Notes under the pieces: model-generated | The model's database searches: none | What the model saw: only the letters and a program-made list of their open reading frames with translations | Told to the model about the DNA's origin: nothing | Translations under genes and position numbers: made by a program | Source of the DNA: Ephydatia muelleri | Lineage: Eukaryota; Porifera; Demospongiae; Spongillida; Spongillidae | Reading direction: 5' to 3' | NCBI GenBank assembly: GCA_013339895.1 | Contig: JABACO010000066.1 | Coordinates: 62,001 to 126,000, forward strand | Length of the DNA: 64,000 nucleotides | Part shown: one piece after another, positions 32,073 to 44,861 of the stretch | How positions within the stretch are numbered: the first letter of the stretch is position 1 | How the letters are laid out: every line of letters begins with the position of its first letter

Positions 32073-33700
32073 GCACACACATGCATGCAGACTGAGAGGG
32101 AGAAAGGAAAGATTTATAGCCATTTACACAAGAGATACACACACATACACGCGCGCGCACACACACGCACGCACAGAACACTTACATGTATACTCTCACT
32201 TGGTACAGCCAACAACTAATGCTAGTAGTTAGTACTCCTTGGTACAGCCAGCGAATATCGAATAGATGTCCTGGACTCGAGCTCGAGCCAGCTATACTAG
32301 AGCTCTAGCTAGTACTCAGTAACTTAACTATAATAGCGTATACGTATACGCTAAGCTAGCCAATGTACCAGTTAATTTATTGTGTTGCATGTAGCCATAT
32401 AATATCCGTATCCATGGAAGCTACACTCAACAAGATGGCGCTAATTGAATCCTAGTCCTTGTGACCCAAAACAATTTAAAATTCAAATGGCCAAAATCTA
32501 TACTAGGTAAATACCTCTAAAAATAAAAATACAACTGCATGATCTCTTGTTCTGGCGGCCCACAAAGTCTGAATCTAAACTGGTGTAAGAATTATGAGCT
32601 GCAGAATACATTAATTAGGTGTGCAAAAGTTGGATTTCCATATATCTCTATGGAAAGTGCTGTTATCACAAAAACTACAACAATTTACAATACAAAACAG
32701 TTGTTTTTTGGTCTAAATCAAGGTCATATGTACATGAAGCAATGTTGATAGCCACAAAAGTTGTATTCTATATAATTAACAATCAAGTCTATGGGAGTTA
32801 TCCGGAAGTATACGCGAATGTACAAACCGCAACAATTGTCAATTCCCTTTGACCGCACATTTCTGGATATGCTTTGACACTTACAAAACATGTAACCCTG
32901 CAGGTTCGTGATAAACCATCCCTTGCAGTAAACATGTGCTGTTGTACACAATGATAGGCCAGTGATGCTGTAATGAATATAATGAGGTTATGTACCTCTC
33001 TTGGTATGGGCTTATGTATATGATTGCTTCTGAGTGACATGTGTAAATCAGTTAAAATAAATTAGTCATCTGTGTGCCATTTGCCACACTTGATGCTTCA
33101 AACCTTCTTGCACTTGGCCTCATGCCAAAGCATGTCTGTTCCAGTACATGTGTAATGTGAGTGCATGTGCATTGTTTACGTGACCCGCCTCCTTTGATAC
33201 AGCTAGAACACTTCAATGATGTTACATAATGATGGAATACGTTGTCTGCAGAGCGTCTGAGCATGCAAGCAGAACACGAATATTAACTTATCACGATACA
33301 AATGATGGGTAGTTAATAAGCAACTGACGTAACTATCAGCCATTGTCTCTTTGAACCCAGCATTACAGCAGCACAGATAGGTCTGCATCTCTGATCTATT
33401 CTGAGTAGCTATACTGAACCTACGAATGCAACATGCAATAGGTTGGGTTCATTAGTGGGTGGTTGCAACATAAAACACACACATTTTAGCATGCAAGGCC
33501 TAATTTTAATGCTATAATTCTACTCTAAATACTGTGGAAAGCAGCCCGAGTCACCCAACTACATGAATCACGTGATCTGAAGGACTAGGTGGGAGGGTGA
33601 TAGTACTGAATCTCTCTACTGGGAGGAGGTGCTCTGTTCTGTGAATAAACATATTATGGTGTCTGTAATAGTCAGGGGGATCGAGGATATGACTGGTCCT
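31901..33700. other. Unit-specific region, no gene recognised
   Basis: Sequence seen only once in this window. It contains a CA tract (32040-32068), an AAGATGGCG motif (32433-32441) resembling a YY1 site, palindromic-looking GTATACGTATAC (32338-32349), and short ORFs. One minus-strand phrase (SCIKGGGSRKQCTCTH, then FGMRPSARRFEASSV, 33080-33200) is protein-like but isolated and unrecognised. Confidence 0.35.
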
Positions 33701-33705
33701 CGAGG

Positions 33706-33951
33706 GGGAGTGTGGGGGAGACATGATTGGTGAGGGGGAGTGTGGGGAGACATGATTGGTGAGGGGAGTGTGGGGGAGACATGACAGGTGAGGGGAGTGT
33801 GGGGGAGACATGGCTGGTGAGGGGGAGTGTGGGGGAGACATGACTGGTGTAGGGGAATGTGGGGGAGACATGACTGGTGAGGGGAGTGTGGGGGAGACAT
33901 GACTGGTGTAGGGGAGTGTGGGGGAGACATGACTGGTGAGGGGAGTGTGGG
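33706..33951. repeat. Minisatellite, 29-30-bp unit (isolated array)
   Basis: About eight units of the GTGTGGGGGAGACATGACTG type found at 6227-6536 and 36338-36586, here at the left border of the type A duplication copy 2. Confidence 0.9.
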
Positions 33952-34367
33952 GCACCCCAGTAGTTGGAAAGCAACTGATGGTATGTCCAGCTCAGCCAAA
34001 GGTCACGGCATGCAGTCAATCTAGAAAAGCCTTAAGATCTGAAAATCTCTACCACACACACATGCACATGGCTCTATGTATGTATAGCTGCATGCATACA
34101 ACTTTGTCTCCCTCCCCCTCCCCACCCCCCTTCACACATTCTTCACTCTAATCGTATGCCCCAACATACGTATACATGCCAGTGTGTCCCGATGTATGTC
34201 CATTGCCAGGCTTGGCCTATTACATAGTACCTTGCCTTCCCATAAGTCTAGGGAGAAAACTGAAATAGTATACATAGCACAGCACAGTGAGCTAGCTAAA
34301 TAAACTACAAAGGTGTTTAGTCCTGCACATACACACATGCATAGGCACACACAAGGTGCACACTTAC

Positions 34368-34438
34368 ATGACTTGCTGCCATATCCAATGATATCCTCTG
34401 TAGAGGAGAGATTGCTCTGATTGCCATAGCTATCAGAC
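34368..34438 (-). CDS. Candidate coding exon, unrecognised gene (Ser/Asn/Gly-rich, type A copy 2)
   Basis: Same 71-nt exon and splice sites as 4251-4321, without change in the reading. Confidence 0.4.
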
Positions 34439-36337
34439 CTGCAGGATATACATGGTTAGTCTGTGTACAGAGGTCTGGTATGTATGTATGGGATCAGGCA
34501 CATAATGTAGTCTGGATCTGGTATGTACAGGAAGTGGAATACAGGGTTATTATGTGTGGATGTTGTGAAGGAGGGGGGAGGAGGGGGTGAATGTAAAAAT
34601 AATGTGTCTTGCGTCACATCATACCATTAGATGTGGCTGCATATGGCAAACTGCTCATTTAGAGGAAAGGTTTAAAACTGCGGCAAGGCCACCCCAAAGC
34701 ACACCACAGACAGGTACGTTGGAAGGAATTAATAAGTGGTCAGGCCAGCAGAGAGCAGGGGGAGGGTTGGAGAGAGAGGGGCAACCAGTCCCCTGCCCTC
34801 CCACAGAAGCCAATTTACATATTTCCTGCAATCTGAGAGGCATTATTTAGATCAGGATGATAGGAACAGTACAACAAATACATGAATTGTCAATTTCTTT
34901 TAAGTCCAATGAAGTTTTGCTCTTAACATTCAAGTTCAACTTGGCTGGTTCATTATGCTTTTTGCTAGCTGGTAAATAGCCTTTATTCTAGAAAACAGAT
35001 GACGTTCAAAAATCATTTTATACATCTCCAAAAGCAATGGAATCTCAGACTCTGAAAATTAATTACAACTTTGGTGACTTTGTTAGTCCCATCTTTTTGT
35101 TATAGCCCAAATGCATTAGGCTATGCCATATTTAATGATGACCGTACAGGGGGATGGATGAACACTACAACAAATCACTCAGGACAATTAATAACTTCCC
35201 CTGGATATCAAAGCTAACTACCATTCATTACTAATGTGTCATTAAATGGAATAAGTAGTCCATTATTATCCGAACGCCGTTCTCCAAAAGCTTTGTCAAT
35301 GTGTGGGTGTGATGTGCGCGTATGTGCGTGTTACAAAGGATGGATTGAAAGCTTGTGTTTGTGTACATGCGAGTGTATGTGTAAGTGTATGCGTGTGTAT
35401 TTGTGTGTCACACGCACGCACCTACAATATTATAAGGGTAGATTGAGTTGGGTGGTATGGGTGTACAAGCCTTCTTATAGGCATACATGCATAAACACAA
35501 GCGTCGGTACACACATAGAATGCAATACGTACTATAATAACTGACCTTGTATTTGAAAAACAATACGTAGAGACTCCACTTGAGGTGTTTTGTCTTAGTT
35601 ATAGTTATAAACATCTTGCAAAAATTATAAATTGAGCTGTTATTGTGATTTGCATCAAATTATGCTGGTTATTGTGGTGCTTATTAATTATTTCGAATGG
35701 GGCTGATCACCCATCATGGATGGTTTGAAACTCACAGAACCTTTTCAGAGCACTCTTCTCGTGTGGGCGTGGTTCCATCACATGAGTCATGTGTATTCAA
35801 ATTCTTACTGAGTACTTTGACTTTCTTTCATAACTTTGGATGTGATGATCATTAGACTCTGAATCTCACACAGCCATTTGAGGTCCCTCTTCTTGTTAGG
35901 ACCGTTTGTTCATCAAGAGTCATGTGTTGGTCAAATTGAGCTGACAAACAGTTCCCTGTAGGTGTGGTCTGCTTTGCTAGAGTGTGAAGGTCTGCTTGTA
36001 CATGTATAGTTGACTTAAAAAAGCTTGAACATGTACAGTATAACTTATGTAGTGGTCATGTTTGTCATATACAAGTATGCAAATGTTTCTGACCATAATG
36101 AGATTTGCAGCTGAAATTAGATAAACCTGGCTAACACAGAGTGACTACTGAGCCAAAATATAGAGCCTCAAAATATAGCTTACACGCTATCATTAGGACT
36201 AGGGGAAGGCCCTTAATTAAGGTTTAGCGTGTAGGGTACATGCACCGACTAGGTCAACTTTTCACCCACATTCTGACAAAAAACAGCTTGAGCTTTTTAC
36301 AATCTTTTGGCCTCATAAAAGGGTGTGGGGGAGATAT

Positions 36338-36586
36338 GACTGATGAGGGAGTGTGGGGGAGACATGACTGGTGACGGGAGTGTGGTGGAGACATGACTGG
36401 TGAGGGGAGTGTGGGGGAGACATGACTGGTGAGGGGGAGTGTGGGGGAGACATGACTGGTGAGGGGGAGTGTGGGGGAGACATGACTGGTGAGGGGGAGT
36501 GTGGGGGAGACATGACTGGTGAGGGGAGTGTGGGGGAGACATAACTGGTGAGGGGGAGTGTGGGGGAGACATGGCTGGTGAGGGGA
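36338..36586. repeat. Minisatellite, 29-30-bp unit (type A copy 2)
   Basis: Positional equivalent of 6227-6536 with about two units fewer. Confidence 0.9.
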
Positions 36587-36853
36587 GTGTCTTTGTTTAT
36601 CTTAATAATGGGTGTGGCTATAAGTTGAATGTCCATATTATGTGTGGAAGAAAAAGAAAAGATAATTGGGTCATGTAATGCTCAGCTATCTAATAGAGTG
36701 GGTGAGGGAGATGATTTCAAGTAATGGCACCCCTCTTCTACTACAACATATACATACACCAGAAAGGTAAATGTGGCAGTACACCTGCACACAACAGCAT
36801 ACGAGGGAGGGAGATAAATTTCAACCCATTGCAGGTACCACTCTGATACTCAC

Positions 36854-36964
36854 ATGAACAGATGCCAACGTTGTACTTGAGACCTCCACACATCTTCACA
36901 GAGAAGATGGTGCTCTGATCAAACACCTTGCATGTCTGTTCCACAGTACATTGCGTGACACATT
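36854..36964 (-). CDS. Candidate Cys-rich coding exon, unrecognised gene (type A copy 2)
   Basis: Same open 111-nt phase 1-1 exon as 6800-6910, with identical splice sites; the Lys codon that is TAG in type B units is intact (CTC AAG TAC). Confidence 0.5.
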
Positions 36965-37830
36965 CTGGAACAGTAAGTAGAGATGTAATGCAAGGGGGAA
37001 GAGGAGGTGGGAGGGATATGGGGAGAGGGGAGGGGCATGAATCATAACGGGAAAGGCAGCAAAATGGAGGGAGGAGGATATTGTGCCAATCCAGGGGTGT
37101 GTTTAGCGAGGCACTTGGGTGCTCGTGAACCCCCACCCTCTGTCACATAAGTAAGCTGGAAAATGGTGGCTATTGTCTTCCCTGTTTCCTTTTTGGAGGC
37201 AGTCGTATGACCACATTTCAAAAGGCATTAGAGTTGATTAGGAAGCATGCAGACATGCTCAGTGGAAAGGTCATTCTAAGCTAATGCTGATAAAGACTGC
37301 TTTGTGTTCGTGCATGACAACTGAAAGTATCACTTCTCCATATACACTGCGACATCCCTATTAGTATATACCGGAAGCAATAGATGAATTCTTTCCACTT
37401 CTTGCTAATTGACCATGCACACTTTGCATGGATCTTAGTATTTGCGATAAACCCTCCTCCCTCAAATCCTGGATACGCGCCTGCACCCGATCCATCGTAA
37501 GCGAATAGAGTGTAGTCGCGTCACGCTGGTACGTGCATATCTTATGGTACATGTGAGAGGAAACCTTATCTCTATGCATCGTGTGTCCCCCTCCCTCGTC
37601 ATCCGGAGGGCGTTGGATGTACATGTACGTGATGCAATGATCAAAACGACGTCCATGATCAAAATGCACCGCCTAAGAATGACAACAACACAACCAGAAC
37701 AAGCCATGAACAGTACGTGTTTAACCCTTACAATGCAACTGAAATACACACGCCTCTACATGTGAGAAACACTAGGCCAAAATACTCACACCAATTGTTC
37801 CACACTGATCTTTGGCTCCAACGTTGAAAG

Positions 37831-38636
37831 TGGACTTCAATCACGTGACTATGGTTAATTTGACGAATTTATTCAATGACCCAATATGTGATTTCACAAT
37901 AATCAGAAATATTCCAATGTCATTTCCTGTACTCCCTCCCTATTCCACCATATAGCGTCTCACCCCACGTCAGATTGGTTAAAAGTTTCACACAGCCACA
38001 CAAACACATTATCCAGCAGGGCACAATAAGAAAGCATTCTGTAACCACAAAACCACACTATTAGAAAATGCTTGTTGGGTCTCTTGGAGACAGACTGATG
38101 GCAGTGATGACGATTTTGGACCTGTTCAGGATGAAAGAGGACACAGTGCTTCCACAGAACAAAAGAGGAAGCCATTTACCATCCAGTCTTGTGGGTCAGT
38201 ATGACATGTAAAAGGAGGAAAAAAGGTTTGGTTACTACGTTGGTGACATGCAGACAGTGAAAATGGGTGAGTATACACCAAGTGTACACACACAGGTGTG
38301 CAGTCATGGGATGGTGGGTGAACAAAAGCCTGAAACCTGAAAGAGATGGGTCTCGGGGTGGTGGGTTGCCAAAGTTACGTGCCACACTTACCCAACAGTT
38401 GCATGAGCGTCACGTCACCATCATGTCTACTGCGAAAATGACTTCATGTCTGCTACACTCATCCAGAAGCTCTTGAGCTGGGCCCTTGTGGGTGAACTCT
38501 TCATAGAAGAACAATATGCAAGCTGAGTTTAGTTTTGCATCTTCAGTTGTACCTTATCAGCTATCATGTGTGTGTGTGTGGGGGGGAAGGGGGTGGGTAT
38601 ACACAAAAGCTCCAAGTGTACACCCACATACCCCCC

Positions 38637-38668
<32 letters not shown>

Positions 38669-39533
38669 TTTTTTAACAAGATGGGGGCAGATGATGTCAT
38701 GGTGATGCAATCAATGCCATGACAATGGACACCGCAATGCAAGATCAATCTATGCAGATGGTGCTTCAAGCTGTACCACCATGTACTACATATGTCTGCT
38801 GTAATGAAGTTCAATGAAATACAAACACACCATACAGAAGGACAAGAGACACACTCCATGCAGAAGCACAAGAGATACACACATCTCATATTCATTCTCA
38901 TATATACACATCTCCAACCTTATAGCCTCCATTGCCCTCCATTATAACCTCTCCCCCCTGGCAAAGCTCAAGCTGCATCCTGCTATTTAAGAATCTCAAG
39001 ATGTCTCCCACATAGCTCTCACAAGTTCTGCCACATCTCCGCTAGCATTCAGATTCCATCTCTCTGTGTCACAGCGTCCGTGTCAACTGGAGCGTCTCTG
39101 TGGAACATGTGGATCCAAGCACTCCACACGTTTCCAATGTCATACTAAGGATCAGTTCACATTGAAAGTAGTGGGACAGTAGCCGATAGCAATTCTGTTA
39201 GCCAGGGTTAAGGTTATACACCCATATACATGTATACTACATCACACACAGGCACACACATACCTGCAAGTCATGTACTTCCACATTCTCATAATGTGCT
39301 AGCTGTTAGAACTGCACACACCCACTGGGGCTTGCAACCCGAGGGAAGGGGCTGGAGACACCACCATTAATTAATAGACTTGAATTGGATATTGTTTAAA
39401 GTACTTAGCCCTAGTTAACCGATGAACTGGGCTGCTATAGCATGCAAGACATTCCTGTAGTGCACATGAGCATGCCTGAGACAAGAGAGTAGTGACACTG
39501 GTGAGATTTTATTTCCTTTTAAAGCCCATTTCC
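37831..39533. other. Spacer 3 right part, no intact gene
   Basis: Related to 7800-9660. It carries the exon-donor site near 38391, the homopolymer run at 38631-38674 and the short exon copy 39264-39302. A minus-strand phrase YDIGNVWSAWIHMFHRD (39090-39150, also 9100-9165) follows a CTTAG acceptor-like site but has no good donor. Confidence 0.4.
38631..38674 (+). repeat. Run of 27 C, then 10 A, then 7 T
   Basis: Three adjacent homopolymers. The other units have ordinary GT/GGGT-rich sequence here, so this is either a recent expansion or an assembly artefact. Confidence 0.9.
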
Positions 39534-39938
39534 TATACTAGTAACTCAACCAAAATGGGGCAACTGACTAACCAATTTTAACTTTATCTTCTCTATGTTT
39601 AATGCTTTGTTGCTCCATGTATTCATTATTCACGTCCATGTACACTTGTAATGTAATCATTTTGGCTAATCAGTATATCGGCAGAATGGTAGATACATAG
39701 TATGGGATCAAATGTATGGGTTGTTTGAATATGTGTGTCTGGCATTCAAACCCTTGGACTTTGTTTAGCATTTTTAACCTCTATCACTTCCGGATTATCC
39801 AAAATTACGATCCCTAATCCCATGTGGCATTGGCATGAGTCTGGGGGTGTGTCCGGTACGTATGTACAACATTGTGTGTGGTGATATGGCACCGCCCACT
39901 CACACCACCCAGAGTTTTGCATTGTCCTTATACCAAGG
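39534..39938. repeat. Locally inverted segment next to TRIM copy 4
   Basis: Reads as the reverse complement of about 20080-20440: ACTCAACCAAAAT..., the 250-bp unit-specific segment, then ATGAGTCTGGGGGTGTGTCC. In all other units this junction has the opposite orientation. Confidence 0.8.
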
Positions 39939-40031
39939 AATGAAGGACGAGATATTTATTTAATACTGGCATATAGAAAACTGTACATTTCTCAACACAG
40001 TTGACCATATAAACTTTAACTTCAATCATGT

Positions 40032-42233
40032 TCAAATATTTACACAATACTTCAATACAGTGTTAGCACCATAGTTAGCAATGAACACACTGCCATCTCT
40101 GGGATCTCTAGTGCAGTACCATGGGGATTCTTCAGATTCCCCACTGTGTGGATCTTGTTTCCCTCAGGATCATAGATGGAGAGACAATGGCCACTAACCT
40201 CACTGACAAGGCTGTAACCTTCATCATCAATGGCTAGTCCTATGGGACCATTAGGATCACCATACATTCTGACATACACACCTTCTTTGCTAAACACTTT
40301 GATAATGTTAGAATGTTCGGCTGCAACATGAATGTTTCCCTGAGGGTCCAAGGCAAGACCCCATGGAAACTGAAAACTATGATTGCCTGAGACATTACCA
40401 TCTATGGTTAATAACCAACCACTATTCTCATTGAATATTTGTATCCTATGGTTACAATAATCAGAGACAATCAGTTTGTTGTTGGAGTCAATGATGACAG
40501 CCACTGGGCAATTGAACTGTCCCTGACCTGATCCCTGCTGACCAAACTTATGAAGGAACTTTCCACTTGATGTCAGCTTCTGTACACGATGGTTGCCACT
40601 ATCAGCAACATACAACACATCTCCCTTGATGGATACACCATATGGATAAGAGAACTGACCATCACCACTTCCACTACAACCTATGGTATTCTTCAGTTGA
40701 CCTGTTTGATCAGACACATAAATGCAGTGATCATAGCTCCCTACATAGATGTCTCCATTGTCATGGATGGCTACACATAATGGCCAATTACACTGGATCA
40801 CTTGTTGGGCATTACATAAGGTATGGTAGTCACGTTTAGGCCTCACATCAAGGTCATTAGGACTATTCTGTACATGCTGACCATCCATTGTGATGAGGAG
40901 CTGGTGAGGACCAGCAGTTTGAGGGGTGAGGGTGATGGTGTAGGTACCATCCCTGTGGTCCTCCACCTCTCCATACACAACTGCTCCATTATGGGTCTGG
41001 GACCTCATCTCACCCTTCACCTCTACACCACCATGTGGGTACTCCTCCCCCTTTGAGGTGTTGCTTTGTACCTTAACATGGTACCTGGTTCGTACCCTGG
41101 CTGCTGATGTGGACATCCATTTGCATGAAGATGGAGAAGGGAAGAATACACTAATTTCACCTAATTTGGATAGCTGCCTGACAAAATCATCTGTTTTCAC
41201 AGACACAGATATGTTGCTGTGTTGGTTTGGAGTGAGGGAAATGGTCTGGACCCTTTTGAGGGTGGCCTGCAGTTCAGTGGGTATGAGTCCTCCCAATGCT
41301 ACAATCTCATGGTCAGTGTGGGTCTGCAGGATCTGGGAGGCCATATCAGTGTAGTGACCAATGTCTCCAACCATCTTCTCAAACTGTTCCTTCTGGAGGG
41401 TCAGAGCTGTTGTCTTGGACAGTGAATTGGCCTCCAACTCTGAAAATACAGTCTTTTTCCTTTCTTCCAATGTTTGTTGGAGTATTTCAAAGGCTTGGTT
41501 GATGGCCAAGAAAGCATTTCTTTTGGATATCTCAACTTGTTCTATCATCCTTTTATTTTCATCAATGGCTCCAGTCAGCTTTGTCACTACCTTTTTTTGC
41601 ATTTTCAAGTGCTCCTGAGATTTCTATTTGATGGGTCTTTGCTACTGTGGATATTTCCTTCACAGAGTGGCCTTTGTGGGTACCTGTAGTGCAGTGAAGG
41701 CATACCAGCAAGCTACAAGTCTCACAATAAAAATTCAATTTATTGTCCTCATGGTTAGGCTGAGAGCAGTAATGATCTCCTGGCTTCATGGTGGTGTGCA
41801 GTTGTCTGGCTCCCTCCTGGTCCAGTCCAACAATTTTGTGTTTGGACCATATTCGATTGCGCTTGTGGTGTTCAAGGCAGAAGGCACACAAGAAGTGATG
41901 GCAAGCACAACAGAACACCACTGCAGGATCACTGCTTCCTTCAGCACATTGGTCACATGCTACATCACTGTTACTGGTCATCTTGGACATGTACCCTGCT
42001 ACCTCTACTTCAAATCCAAGATGGAGTTTCTGAGGGAGAACACTGGCCCCTCCCACTGGGATGCTGGTGTTTTGTTGACAGATGGGACATTGGAACATTT
42101 GTTGGGAACCACTTTTCTCTATCTCATGATGGAGACATTGTAGACAGAAGGAGTGCAAACATGACAGAATTCTTGGATCATTGTAGGGCTTGGAGCACAC
42201 ACCACAGGTCATGTGTGGAAAGGGTTTCTCCAT
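40032..42233 (-). pseudogene. TRIM-NHL copy 4, frameshifted in the coiled coil and near the C-terminus
   Basis: The ATG at 42233 opens RING, B-box 1 and B-box 2 (to about residue 210). One extra T in a seven-T run (41592-41598) then shifts the frame at the start of the coiled coil, and the frame stops at 41562. The rest of the coiled coil, filamin and NHL repeats is open from 41608 in another frame. A CT duplication near 40105-40109 shifts the last 18 or so residues, so the usual end (stop at 40032-40034) is missed and translation stops at 40052. NHL variants (PLCVAIHD, GPIGLAID) group it with copy 2, but its B-box 1 is of the DVACDQCAEG type. A RING plus B-box fragment could still be expressed. 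Confidence 0.88.
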
Positions 42234-43504
42234 AACCACACTGTTGGTAGTAAAGGATAAAATAGTGCAGTTGATACAAAAGCACTTGAATTTATGGACC
42301 TAGGCAATTCAAAATCAATTAAACTACTGTACATGTGTTACAGCTTCAGGGCTAGTATTGTAGCATAAGAATCCAAACACCTGATGAATGCTTAGCTATA
42401 GATATGCATAACAGCATATAAATGACCACCAGACAATAGCTAAAATATTATGGTTTCTCCATAACTACACTGTTGGTAGTGAAGAATACAATAACTAAAT
42501 TATACAATAACTAAATTTAGTAGTCTATCCAGTCCTTACGCAGCACTTGAATTATTTAGCCCATTCAAATCAACATTAAAATGGGTATGCTGCAAACAGT
42601 GCAACACAGGGTTAGTATTGCAGTATAAGAATCCAGACACCTGGTTAATTCTTAGCTAGTTATGCAACATGGAACATAAAAGAACACAGGAGTGTGGTCC
42701 TCAATCACAGAAATAAAAGGAGTATATACTGTAGCAGCCGAAGAGTTAACAACCGTTGTTGTCTCTATGTCTTAGACAATTCTGTTAGTGGTTACCTAAA
42801 CCTGGTCGTGTCCATAACGAGGTCTAATGGTCAAAACATAATCAATTTGCTGAATTTGTTAAACCAGTGGTTAAGGTAATTGAATTTCAATATCAAACGG
42901 ATACCGATTAACAGTACATGTTTCTAGCCATACCTAAGTGAAAGAAATACTATTACAAAACAAATTAAAAAAAACATCAAGTATAAAAAGCCCATTCGTG
43001 TTCATGTAGGTTAACAATAGTGATTAGGAAGGTAGTTTGGAAGCAGATTTTGAGGGTTATTTTGATTGTTTGATGACGATAGACAGTTTCTGAAAAACAC
43101 AATACATACTGTGTACAAATTTTAAAACAGAAAATATTCCATCGATGCAATTTGACAAATTTTTCAATGTATAAATTGACCATCGATGCAAAGTCCGTAT
43201 CAATTGAAGCCTGTCTTCAGAAATTTCAATCACAATTATTGACAAGCATGCTATGCCAACAAACATAATTTCTTGATTTGAAATATTAAATTGATGGCTT
43301 ATAAATTCCACTACCAGCAGATGACTTATGGGATGTGGTTGTTGCTAATTGTGTCCAGATACTGCTCTTGATCCTCTTGGTCACCATGCCGTGACCTGCA
43401 GGCATGAGGGAGATGTGGCCAACCCTAACTGCATGTGGGATATGGTCGTTGACCTCTGTTGTCATGCCAACATGATGAACAGTTAGTGTGGAGAAAGGTC
43501 ATGG
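42234..43504. other. Upstream region of TRIM copy 4
   Basis: Closely related to 60475-61725. At 42450-42500 it contains a second copy of the TRIM start-codon region (GGTTTCTCCAT, then CACTGTTGGTAGTGAAGA), with nothing of the rest of the gene. No other ORF of note. Confidence 0.6.
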
Positions 43505-43705
43505 CATAACAAGAGACCACACCACACCTGCTGACATTCTCGTTGCTGGAAGGGACAGAGGCAAACCTGCCACATTAGATATCACCATTACATCACCACT
43601 GCTCTGCCATCTTGCCAGGAGTTAGGTTGGTCCTGCATGCCATTGGCTGTGGGGGAGTATGGCAATTGAGGCAAAGAGGCCACAACACCATCTGCAGGCT
43701 AGTGT
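43505..43705 (+). pseudogene. Retroelement endonuclease-like module, degenerate and deleted (spacer 4)
   Basis: Keeps the PADIL and LDIT motif region; a deletion at 43615 joins it to the CATGCCATTGGCTGTGG part, and the tail is cut off at 43705, where another shared block begins. Confidence 0.5.
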
Positions 43706-44340
43706 AGTGTACACGCTCTTCCAAATCTAGGTGCGCTATGGAAAGCAAATTTCGCCTTGCCGCCGTTGTAAATGCGCGGAATGCAGCAAGGGTGGTGCTC
43801 TAAGTCTGGTGGTGTCTCTTCCGTGGCAAGCGCTGGTGATTCATGTGTCTTCAGGGCTTTCAGTAGTCTCCCCGATCAAAGATAATGTCCCGACTGCCTG
43901 TCCCAGCACTTCCAGGACTAGTGATTGCAACTCATCAGAATTGTTCAATGCCATAGTTTCCTTTCCCCTTTCTGCTTTCACATATGGCACGTTGTTAACA
44001 TTAGAGCTTCTTGGTGCTTGTCTGTTGAAGATAACTATCCCTTCACCATGGGTTATAGCTTCCATCAAACCCGCTTACATTATTGTTGACCCGTGGGTTT
44101 GCATCCGAGGTTTCTCACAACCCACAGCATGGATAGAAAGATACAAATCAGCGCAAAAGAAGAACCTGCAGAAGACCAAGACACTGAGAAAAAAAACTGA
44201 ATACTTAGATCCAGAAGTGTATGTATGTCTTAATTTGTATGGATTCTATACTCTAGCTAGGATTGCCCGTGTTAATTTATCTACCTTCCAATCCCTATCT
44301 CTGGCATTACCTAGAGCATGTACTAATGTGTGTCAAACTG
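43706..44340. repeat. Block shared with spacers 2 and 3
   Basis: Equivalent to 14430-14870 and 26720-27230. The minus strand at 43841-44068 has 75 open codons including NVNNVPYVKAERGKETMALN, the best-preserved version of this fragment. Family not recognised; the other two copies have frame changes. Confidence 0.4.
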
Positions 44341-44861
44341 ATGTACAGGATGGTATATTTTCATAGGTAAACCATCAAAGGATGAAAACAATGTTGACTA
44401 TGTTCCGTCTGTGTTTTGGAGAGGCAAAACTAAATCCCCCACGGGAACACATGTATTGATCCTCAGTCACAAAAGTGGGTGTGTGTTGTGAGACATTGGG
44501 TGAAGAGAGTAATGGAAGCACTATCAATGGTCAAGTTCATCTGGATAATGCTAATGGTGTAATCAGTAGACCAAGTGAAGCTTTGTGAAGCATTATACCT
44601 CGTGAAATAATCATGGGCTTCAAGACTCTTGAAAGATTTTAGTTTTTCCCTAGTGTACCCTCCTGGTGTATCAATCAGATGCGTATATATGGCTGGGAAG
44701 TCGACTACCAGCCATTGTCTAATATCATCTATCCAGTGGCGATCGCTAAAACAATAAGGATCCATGGTTTCATCAAATGCATCTCCAACAGTCCGTGAAA
44801 ACATTGGAGCTTCTGACGTAGCGCGCCTTGTCGTTAGCCAATAAGCCGGTGATATCGTCAA
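44340..44861. pseudogene. Fragment of a possible transposon with convergent reading frames
   Basis: The plus strand near 44345-44420 reads FIGKPSKDENNVDYVPSVFW, recalling the end of a THAP-like zinc domain. The minus strand 44861-44463 is open for 132 codons with DPYCFSDRHWIDDIRQW and YTREKLKSFKSLEAHDYF. I recall that layout (DPY, then a Tyr-Thr and YKSLEA-like segment) from unnamed animal proteins that continue into SWIM and YqaJ-like nuclease domains. Neither frame has a credible full gene. A related minus-strand phrase (RYNEKLGMLGITTDPYMTPK) is found at 47290-47487 inside an inverted-repeat element. Confidence 0.45.

Larger units (their letters stand above)
34000..37830. repeat. Type A segmental duplication, copy 2
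   Basis: Nearly identical to 3796-7800. It contains the exon copies 34368-34438 and 36854-36964 and the minisatellite 36338-36586. Copy 2 has lost about 21 bp of the inverted repeat (near 35239) and has fewer minisatellite units. Confidence 0.8.

Noticed and set aside
32425..32445. Promoter with a YY1-type AAGATGGCG site
   Set aside because: Single short motif with no coding sequence after the ATG; not enough to call a regulatory element.
41562..41608. Programmed ribosomal frameshifting in TRIM copy 4
   Set aside because: The seven-T run could suggest slippage, but the other copies lack it and a second frameshift near the C-terminus points to decay.
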